Positions 56,321 to 64,000 of a stretch of DNA of 64,000 bases are shown in pieces. The notes beneath the pieces are model-generated. The model was not told where the DNA came from, did not search any database, and worked only from the letters and a program-made list of their open reading frames with translations. The translations under genes were made by a program, and so were the position numbers. Within the stretch, counting starts at the first letter, position 1; each line of letters opens with the position of its first letter. Source of the DNA: Toxonevra muliebris (Eukaryota > Arthropoda > Insecta > Diptera > Pallopteridae). The stretch lies in NCBI GenBank assembly GCA_963691655.1, contig OY829326.1:99199340-99263339 (forward strand). The letters run 5' to 3'.

Positions 56321-57636
56321 TTAGCGTACGCGGTATTTTTGGTTTCGGCGATTTATTTTCGCACTACATAATGTACTTTAAGAAACTTTTGCCATTGTAA
56401 TTGTTGGTTGTGTTGTTTTTGTTGTTGTTGTGATAACAGTTTTCCGAATTTGGCGCAAAATATTTCAAAAAATTTATGAAAATATTGCAAAACTACAGGG
56501 CGTATGAGTATTTTATTTGATATCCTCCACTTGGTTGCTATGGCATATTACACTTTGTTAGAAGTTTTATTAGATTGTATTACAGATATGAAAAAGTAAG
56601 TTATAATTACTTATGCTTGTCCTACATCTCCTTTCAAAGTTTTGGTTTATGAAATTTTCGTTTGTACTATGATTTCTAAAGAAGCTCAAATATGGAGTTG
56701 AAATTTGTTTTGAAGAAACTCAAGCTTAAAATTAAAGAGCTGAAAATTTACCTTATTTTTCGCTGAATGTTCTGCTTTTCATATACACAATAGTTTCGAA
56801 TTATCATAGCATTTAAATCAGCATCAACAATATGTCAATTTTTTATTCTTGATCTCAGGTTCTAACGATTTTAGGCTCTTCGAAAAATTTAAAGGTAAAA
56901 CTTCTACCGTCATGGCTACCACTCACAGCTTACAATTTTTTAATTGAAAAACTGTTCTTCCGGCAGCTAATGAAGATGAACAGTAAATCCTCAGGTATCA
57001 AATAATAACAATTGATTTTCTTTAACAGCGAAACGCTAAATTTAATTATAAAGCTGGGAGGTAGATTAAAAATTATTTACAATTTTATCCACCTAGGTAG
57101 ACCAACCAATCGTCTGTATAAACACTGTTCATGAGCAGAATATTTTTGTAAACATCATACTTTCCAAAAGGAACATACATTTTACCATCCTGCAACCACT
57201 TAAGTTTCTCAATTGTAGTAGAAAATATTCCTACTAACTAACTCTATACAATATTTTACTCATAGAAGCCAGCAGCTGATCACATTCTTGCTACACTACA
57301 AAAGCTTTGCGATTCACACTGAAAACTATTTCTTGTGTCGACAGAGTTAAGTTAAGATTTTCAGTGGAAGACAAATCTCAAAGTTCTTAGGGTAGTAGAT
57401 TAGGCCGTTCACACATTTGATTAGGTTAGGTAGTACTGGCAGGCCGCACCCACACATAGAGGTCCTTAGCGATACTTGATAGGAATCCTATAGGAATTAT
57501 TAAGCGATTGTATATATAGTGAGTGTACATGTCATTTAAGATGCGAGCTTGGTTAGTGAACTTTAGAGGATAGTTTAGCGACCTTGTTCAGACTCTCAAA
57601 CTTCAGAAGAAGCTCTGGAGTTTCCATCGCATCCTA

Positions 57637-58803
57637 AAGCGCGGTTTACGCCAAATTTGCACGCTTTGTTGTGGTCACCACGTCGCCCCTAGTCATAAGA
57701 ACTACAAATTTTTTACTGGCATTTGTTTACAATACCGTAACCGTTAGTTGATAAATTTTTCATATTAATTGATCGCAAGTTGGTGATTGTGTGCACAATG
57801 GAAGCTGCAAATAGAAAATTTATTGAAAATCCGTCGTGGTCTGGTTCAATGATTGCGAAAGTGTTAAATATCTCCAAAAGAACGGTATGTAGAGTTATAA
57901 AACGATATAAAGAAACTCTTAGTGTTGAAAGAGCTAAAAAAGTTGTGAACAAAAGCTGCTAGACGAATACGCATTAAAGCTAGGCTAAAGTGCTATCGTG
58001 CTATAAAATATCCAAATAGAACAGACAAACAGAATTTGCTGGCCAAAAAACGTGCTCGTCTTCTTTATAATAATGTTGTGACCAAATTCAATGGATGCAT
58101 TAATCATACGTAAAATTTGATCTTAAACAGCTTCCAGGTAAAAAATTTTATATGGCATCGAATCGTGGTAATGTACCCTCAAAATTCAAGTACATAAAAA
58201 TGGATAAACTTGCAAAGAAAGCAATGGTGTGGCAGGCTATTTGCAGCTGTGGTCTCAAATCCAGGGCATTTGTAACATCCTCTTCTATGACGTCTGATAT
58301 TTACATCAAAGAGTGCCTTTCGAAACGACTATTGCCATTTGTTCGTCGCCACCATTCGCCAGTGAAGTTTTGGCCTGATTTAGCCAGTTGCCAATACTCT
58401 AAGAAAACCATGGATTGGTATCAGACAAATAAAGTAAATGTAGTGCCCAAATATATGTATCCACCCAATTGCTCCCAGCTTCGACCGATCGAAAAATACT
58501 GGGCTATAACAAAATATAAGTTGAAGAAAAATACAGGTATTGTCAAAAATGTGAATTCAATGTTACTAAAATGGAACCAAATAGCCGCAAAAGTATTCAG
58601 AGTGGATGTTCAAAAGTTGATGGGGTCCATTAAAAGAAATACCCGGAACTTTTTGCACAACAAAGAAATTTAAATCTTTTAATATTATAGTATTAAAACA
58701 CAATATAAAACTTATCATTTACTTCATTATTTGTTATTCTGAGTGTTCTGGTTAAAAAGATACTGCAACTTTCCTGCGTGCCAATTTTGCGTGAACCGCG
58801 CTT
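57637..58803 (+). mobile_element. DD37E Tc1/mariner transposon, copy C
   Basis: A 1167-bp unit has ends AAGCGCGGTTTACGCCAAAT (left) and AAGCGCGGTTCACGCAAAAT (right, reverse complemented). TA duplications lie at 57635-57636 and 58804-58805. The ends differ from copies A, B and D, so this is a third subfamily. It is inserted in a minus-strand LINE relic. Confidence 0.9.
57798..58673 (+). pseudogene. DD37E transposase, copy C, first Asp deleted
   Basis: The start gives MEAANRKFIENPSWSGSMIA with a helix-turn-helix (A-K-V-L-N-I-S-K-R-T-V-C-R-V-I-K-R-Y). An open block from 58152 to the TAA at 58671-58673 holds KAMVWQAICSCGLKSRAFVT, FWPDLASCQYS (second Asp) and CSQLRPIEKYW (Glu), with exactly 37 residues between Asp and Glu. 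At about 58100-58112, where copies A, B and D read (I)DDETYV, the sequence goes from G-C-I-N to T-Y-V-K-F-D-L-K-Q-L-P-G. A small frame-changing deletion has removed the first catalytic Asp. The C-terminal block is otherwise intact. Confidence 0.85.
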
Positions 58804-58854
58804 TACTCCATACATTTCCTGCACCTTTCTTTCATGATAGATTTATTTTAGTTT

Positions 58855-59580
58855 AAACGCGTGCGTTGCCACTATACAATGCAAATCTCTTGAAGTTGTT
58901 GGTCACTGTTGGAGTTGGCTGGTCACTGTTGTTCCGTTGCGCAGCATTGCTTTGGCAAACAGGACCAGAAAGTGGGTTCTCGTTGATATACACTGCTACA
59001 TCATTTAACAAATTAACTTCATCAAATAGCATCAATTTCAAATGGAATCTCGTTCTTGTTATTCATCCTTCTCCTTTTCTCGGCCATCCAATGGTATAGC
59101 CACCATCTACTGCTTCCAAAAATCCGATTAGCTGAAAAATCGCCCCTTTCTTAGGTGAAAACTTTTGAGTCCTGTTGGATCCACTTCCTGTTTCCCTTTC
59201 CTGCAGCTTATTTAAAGCCTCTTTTCTTTGCACGTAGTGCTTTTGATCGGTCCTTAAGTAATTTTAAAATACTTACTTATTAATCGTCGGCACACAGAAT
59301 AATCTGAATTCCTACCTTCTTCTACTTAAATTCGCTTTTTTTTTGGTAGGCTTGTACTGTTCTACTCCAGCGTTAGCTGCTTCCAAAATTCGGCCACTAT
59401 CTCTCGGTTTTTTTTTACAAACCCTCTGGCGCTATTACGTTTTTCATGTATCCTATTTAAAAAAATATCGCTTTTAACTTTATTTGCTGTTTTGTTCCTG
59501 AAGTAAAAACAAGAAACAATTCTAATTTTAACATTTTTTGTATAAAAGAAAATAAGACGTTTTTTTTTATCTTTTTTCAT
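58855..59580 (-). pseudogene. zeste/MADF-like (Myb/SANT-type) coding relic
   Basis: Minus-strand blocks in order are RNSARGFVKKNREIVAEFWK, QLTLE(*)NSTSLPKKKRI, then after ~60 nt TDQKHYVQRKEALNKLQERE, TGSGSNRTQKFSPKKGAIFQ and LIGFLEAVDGG, then an open block at 59041-58853. The pattern 'E-F-W..L...L-N-S...P ... D-Q-K.....K ... (E)T-G-S-G ... I..L-I-G' matches the Myb/SANT-like domain of zeste-type regulatory proteins that are common in insects. AATAAGTAAGT near 59275 (minus) looks like a donor, so the gap may be an intron. Stops and frameshifts indicate a pseudogene. Whether it was a host gene or a transposon passenger is open. Confidence 0.4.
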
Positions 59581-60417
59581 TATTTTTCCATAGTCGCAGT
59601 ATCAGTCGTAATTGAAATTTGACTTTCTTAAAAATCTGCCTTATTTTCATCGTTGTCTTTTAACTAATTCAAAATCAATTAAAAATCAGATTAAAAACGT
59701 TTGTCATCTCAATATTTTTCATTTGCTATCAAGAACGGCCAGACGTATTAAAAAGTCGAAAAAATTACAATATCTTAAAAACTCAAAACTCAGAAAATCC
59801 ACAATGAACACATGAAAAAGTTTCATTTTATAAACTAGTGTAATTTTGAACTCATCTGTTTTTGATCGAAGTTACGTGACGCAGTTTATGAACCCAAAAA
59901 TATCCATTACATGTGAAATTAATCCCAACTGCATTGCTTCCGGATTTATAAGTGAAGACACAAGGATAATTCGACCTGACTCTGGCCTTAACGTAACCTA
60001 TTTAAGTACAACGAGAGTACGAATAGCATATACATATGTAACATTCTTTTAATTGTAAATAGTGAAATAATTAAATAGATATAGTTTTTTTTCATAAATA
60101 TCGTGTCAAACTGCAAATGGTCTTAAGAACCTCTTGAATAAAAATTTCAAATGAAAGTTGTCAAAAAAAAAGTTACAAAATTAACATGCTTCAGTTGAAT
60201 ATTTCTCGAATTTTCCTGCTATCTTATATCAACGATTACAATAGCAATGGCACACATGTGGCACAAAAGTCCAATGATAGACCAAGCCTAGCAACTCATG
60301 CCATCCATGTTACTATTATTGATAAGCAAATTGGATGAATCGATGGTAAAGAAGAAGTAATCTCTTGTTATTGGCGATTTATATTCTTAGAAGGCATTGT
60401 CAGCCCAGAAATGGTGC
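59581..60417. other. Unassigned AT-rich DNA
   Basis: Short open frames only (for example 59846-60052). No supported feature. Confidence 0.4.
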
Positions 60418-60428
60418 CATATAATAAG

Positions 60429-61126
60429 TGATGATTCGATACAAGTAAATACAAGTAAATACTCGATACTTTTCATTCGATTCAAGTACTTTTTTTACTC
60501 GATGCTATGCCATATTTAACTTGGTATCGGGGAAAAGGGTCAGTATCGGATACTCGATACCTTTGGAAAATATTTATTTAAAAACTGAAATATTGCAATA
60601 CAAAATTTGAAATTGAAGATCGTTTTACAACAATTTACATAAATCAATAATAATATATCAATAATTATTCAATATCCATATTCAAAATATTTCAGTCCCA
60701 ATTGCAATATTCCAATGTATGAAAATATTGCAGTGCAGTATTGAAGTTTTAGAAAATATTGCTGGAATGCTTAGTTTTCCTTCTATTATAAATTTTCTAG
60801 CGATTCGCTAATATCATTAAGTTAAAGTTATTTCTATATGATTCACTTATATCCAGTGGAAATATCTCAAAACCATGATGTATAGGCGAAAAACTCATGT
60901 TGAGTAGTGTAAACTGCAGGCTCAACCATGTGGTAGCACAATGGGCCGTTCAGGTCTGATTGTTCTCCTCGACAGCCACTTAAAAAAATTTGTCTCTTTA
61001 AACGAGTATTCGATACAAGTAAAAATTCGATACTTTTTTCCGATATTTTCGGTAGCATCGATACTTTTATTCGATACAAGTAGTGAGTAAAAGTATCGAT
61101 ACTATGTGGGTATCGAATCTACACTA
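60429..61126. mobile_element. Element of TCGATAC motifs with 11-bp flanking repeats
   Basis: CATATAATAAG stands directly before (60418-60428) and after (61127-61137) a 698-bp unit. Both edges are built of repeated (A/C)TCGATAC words, mostly followed by AAGTA or TTTT. Left examples are near 60436, 60464, 60486 and 60554; right examples are near 61013, 61029, 61058, 61070 and 61098. The ends read as loose inverted repeats (TGATGATTCGATACAAG against TAGTGTAGATTCGATACCC). No coding sequence is present. Subterminal clusters of one short motif suggest transposase-binding sites. The superfamily is unknown; an 11-bp duplication would be unusual for hAT. Confidence 0.55.
60906..60980 (+). mobile_element. 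SINE copy 4, partial
   Basis: AGTGTAAACTGCAGGCTCAA, GTGGTAGCACAATGGGCCGT and CGACAGCCACT match SINE copies 1 and 2 with about 10-15% changes. The tRNA-like head and the CCAACCTAACC tail are missing. It lies inside the TCGATAC-motif element. Confidence 0.75.
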
Positions 61127-61137
61127 CATATAATAAG

Positions 61138-63260
61138 ATTTCATATTCCATTTTGGGTTATCATCTTATCAGGGAACTAAGCTCCAATCTCTAGCTCTAT
61201 ACATATAAGTTTCTGTCAACTGTGGGTGCTTTACCTAAGTAGTTTTTGTGTTTAAAATAACTGAATATAAGCTTGCAAATAAACAAAAACAATTTCTAAC
61301 CCAAATGAAACTAATTTTTTTATTTGTTTCTATGTATGTAAAATCTGAGCAGAACATAAACATTAAATATTTACTAACAACAAAATTGTTAGTTGTCAAG
61401 TTAGCCAAATTGCTGCTATTGTTTTTGTAGTCACAAAGTATTTGCATGAAATGTTAACACTGCAATTTACGTTTTAACTAAAGCAAGGATTTTTGGTCTT
61501 AAAATTTTTTCTTTAAATTATTCATGCGTATTTCTTATGCTGCTGTTGTTGTTGTTGTTGCTGCTGATTTACTCTTTATCTACCTCTAGATACTGTTGCT
61601 GTACGGATATTTTCTTTTCAAGTAAAATTGAAATTTTCATTTAAGTAAAATGGAAAATTTTTATTTGTTTTCATTTTCATTTCCTTTTAGGTAACTTGTT
61701 CTTCCTCTTCTCCTTATTTTCGTTATGCTGCTTTTGTTTTGTTTGCTTTTACTTAAGCTCAAGATTTAAATGAATACTTACTGAAGCAAAAGCAGTAGCA
61801 GTAGCAACAACATGAAATAAATACACTTTAATTCATTTTAAAACAAAACATTGACGTTCCCTAAAAAGATTTTCGTCATCATCTTCATGATAATCATCAA
61901 GCAGCACCAACAACATCAGCTTTTGGAACATCAAAACAGTGATGATCATTGTTGCAAAGTGAGTAAGTTGCTAAGTTGTCTGCACTTCACTTCACTGTCT
62001 TTATTCTCTCTGATTTTTTTTTATCTCCCTTTTGTGTTTTATTTAAAATTTTGGCTTCTTTAGCTTTCATTTTGTTATGTTTTTTTTTTTTTAAGAGATT
62101 CTTTTACAGCCAGGCAGCATAACAAATGCAAACATAGATTGTATTCTTATGTGAAGTTCTTGGTTTCCCTGTTCTTCCCCCCCCCCCCCCCACAACTCCT
62201 TTCTTTCCTTTTCACCTTTTCTTTTCTCTCCTAACTCTTGCCTAACTCTTTCTTAGATTTTCTTTCCAGAACCTTGATTCACTTCAGTTATTTTGTTATA
62301 TAGAAATAAACATTTTTATTCATTCATTCTGTAGCACAAATGGATTCAAACTCTTTTGCTATTTTCCCAGGTTCCTTTCTTCAGTTATTCCTCTGCTGCT
62401 GTTCTCCTAAATCTATTCATTTCTCCTGTGCATCTCATTTTGTCTAGTGGTTTTACATAATACTTTTGTTGTTGTTGTTTATTTTTGTCTAATATTTTCT
62501 TATTATTTTTTTTTTTTTTTTGTAAACATTGAAAATGCTATGACTGTGACATCATGCGCCACGTTATGCTCCCCATTGGTATTTGTGACATTGCCATTCC
62601 CAGTGTAGACGTGGGCGCGCTATAGAAAAAGTTACTTCAAAAAGGAAAATAAGAAAGTTTTAGGTTTTTCTTGCATTTTTGTTTGTTTTCCGTTTCTGTT
62701 GTTAAATTTAAACTAATTATTATATTTTGTTTGGAAACAAGGTCACTGTCATTAACTTTAATTTAATGTGTGCATAAATGTTTTAGTTAACCGATTTTTG
62801 TAGAGTTAAAATAACGATTTTATTTAAGTTGTTTCCTGTTGTTTTTTTTCACATGAAAGAAATTGGAATTGCTACTCAGAATTTCTTACTATTTTATTGA
62901 AAAAAACTAGTTTCAAAACTCTACATTCCGCAATTTAACTATCATTTCCTTTAAGACTAAAATTTATTTTGCTTACATTAGTGAAACCACAGCGCAAATT
63001 TAAATAAAATCATCTCCTTTATTCAATATTTATGTAAACTATGAATTCTTTCTTGCTTCCATTACAATACAAACTTCACCATGTAAATTTACCCAAGTTT
63101 ACATATAAATTTTCATATTTATTTCACACAGAATACGATGCTTTTATGAAATAGTAGAAAGAAAAGATGATGATGAAAGTAAGAAAAAATCAACAGATTG
63201 TTTAATTTCCGGTTCCATTTTGAATTATCATTGAAATGTCATTTTTCTTTTCTTTCAATA
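61138..63260. other. Unassigned DNA with simple repeats
   Basis: (TGT/TGC)n runs lie at 61540-61565, a run of 15 C at 62177-62191 in a CT-rich segment, and long poly(T) near 62505-62521. A slightly GC-richer patch with GTGACATCATGCGCCACG at 62545-62562 is unexplained. No gene is supported. Confidence 0.45.
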
Positions 63261-63261
63261 A

Positions 63262-64000
63262 TGCACAGTGGGCAAAAGTGAGACGTAAAAATTGGCAAAA
63301 CTCATGATAAATGTGAATAATTTTTTCACCGATCAGGAGAGAAATGGTTTAGCATTAACGTTTAGCAGCTTATACAATGCTAAAAAATTTATTTAAAGTC
63401 TTGATTTTTGTAAATTTAGTAAGCCTTTGGATATAAAATTTATACCCTTGCGAAAATTAATTTGGACTAGACAATTTTTCTTTGAAAATGTGTGTAATTC
63501 ATACAAAAAATAAAATCAGTGACATATCGGAATAATTTTTGGCTTCCAGCATAGATGATGCGTTTGGCATAGATTCTACTAACAATTTTCAGATGCCATA
63601 GATTTTATCAACTACACTTCAATCACTGTTCGATTTGCAATCCATCTTTATGATTCTCGCATTGTAGGTTTACTACAAATTCTCGATTCGATTGATTGGA
63701 TATCAGTTCATAAAATTAAAAATCAGGTAACTTTCGATCTTGGAAAACTTTTATATCGTTTTCGCTGTACGTCTGTTATAGGTACGACTGATCCTGATCC
63801 AAAAAAGTAAAAGCCGCACCAAAATATTTATTTCTTGGGTTGTTTGTCTGACTGCTGAATGTGAGCTGCTGAAAGTTGCTCATCATCGGGCTAGCAAAAA
63901 CGTCACGCATGCTTAAACGAAGAGAGCTGAGAAACCATTTTCGATTGACCAGGAAATTTTCCGGACTTCAATCCAATCGTGTATTTGTGGTACATCTGTC
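63262..64000 (+). pseudogene. Tc1-like transposase relic running off the window
   Basis: Near the end the plus strand gives PGNFPDFNPIVYLWY (about 63949-63993). This is the 'PGNSPDLNPIENLW' block of Tc1-type transposases with the catalytic Glu replaced by Val. ACAGTGGGCAAAAGTGAGAC at 63265-63284 could be the left terminal repeat, as several Tc1-like elements start CA(C)(A/T)GTGG.CAAAAGT, but its partner lies beyond the window. The region between is too decayed to read. The C-terminal motif is firm; the left boundary is a guess. Confidence 0.45.

Larger units (their letters stand above)
54291..57415. other. Unassigned DNA with CAA/CAG-type repeats
   Basis: From about 55240 to 56210 the sequence is rich in CAA, CAG and TAG triplets in both orientations. 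Examples are CAACAGCAACAAAACTAC at 55433 and GCAGCAGCAACAATTACAGC at 56125, and the inverse GTTGTTGCTGCTGC at 56186. Such opa-like runs are common in fly genomes. The rest is AT-rich without clear features apart from the items listed separately. Confidence 0.5.
57416..58850 (-). pseudogene. LINE ORF2 3' end, split by DD37E copy C
   Basis: Read on the minus strand with 57637-58805 removed, the frame gives C-R-K-C-M-E(*)DAMETPELLLKFESLNKV. This is a C-X2-C ... ETPE.LL..(C)E.L pattern of the zinc-knuckle region after RNase H in LINEs, here with F for the last Cys. It runs on to a 3' end with CCTAACCTAATC near 57416-57427, similar to the tail of the LINE at 39689. It is diverged, with several stops. 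Recognition depends partly on rejoining the two sides of the insertion. Confidence 0.5.

Overview
The window looks like non-coding, AT-rich DNA from a higher fly (Diptera). The signs are long intron-like or intergenic stretches, (CA)n, (GA)n, (GACA)n and CAA/CAG-type runs, and a dense set of eukaryotic transposable elements. These include mariner and DD37E Tc1/mariner elements, piggyBac, several hAT-type non-autonomous elements, Jockey-, R1- and RNase H-bearing non-LTR retrotransposons, and a SINE whose tail carries CCAACCTAACC. Nothing looks bacterial or viral. I find no intact host gene. The best host-gene candidates are a 46-nt microexon-like block at 28214-28259 (+), bounded by good splice signals, and a short Gln-containing ORF at 55380.

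Layout. 1-7.4 kb is retrotransposon-rich: a ~70-bp tandem array split by a TTAA-flanked element, LINE A (endonuclease plus RT pieces) with a SINE inserted in its RT, a displaced RT palm, a Jockey-like copy with a poly(A) tail, and two further LINE 3' fragments in opposite orientations. 7.4-14.8 kb is mostly unassigned DNA with three small inverted-repeat elements. 14.8-17.4 kb is a ~37-bp minisatellite split by a DD37E transposon. 19.5-20.8 kb is an R1-like RT relic. 26.4-27.6 kb is a second DD37E copy. 30.4-32.0 kb and 36.7-38.0 kb are degenerate short-period arrays in inverted orientation to each other, with another array between them (34.3-34.8 kb) and one after (41.3-42.1 kb). 39.7-40.1 kb is the 3' end of an RNase H-type LINE with a 14-bp target duplication. 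43.4-47.8 kb holds a tRNA-headed SINE, a second tRNA-like sequence split by a hAT element with a perfect 8-bp duplication, and a piggyBac relic split by a mariner. 49.9-52.4 kb is a hAT element holding an LTR-like block and a third DD37E copy. 52.4-54.3 kb has a small hAT-like element and a mariner relic. 57.4-59.6 kb is a LINE fragment split by a fourth DD37E copy, next to a zeste/MADF-like coding relic. 60.4-61.1 kb is an element built from TCGATAC motifs and bounded by 11-bp direct repeats. The last ~100 bases carry a Tc1-type transposase motif.

Two patterns stand out. First, nested insertion: at least nine repeats contain another repeat, often with recognisable target duplications, which gives a relative order of events. 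Second, the SINE copies share their 3' end with the RNase H-type LINE at 39.7 kb, suggesting that this LINE family mobilised them. Every transposase or RT reading frame seen is broken by stops, frameshifts or lost catalytic residues, so none looks autonomous now.
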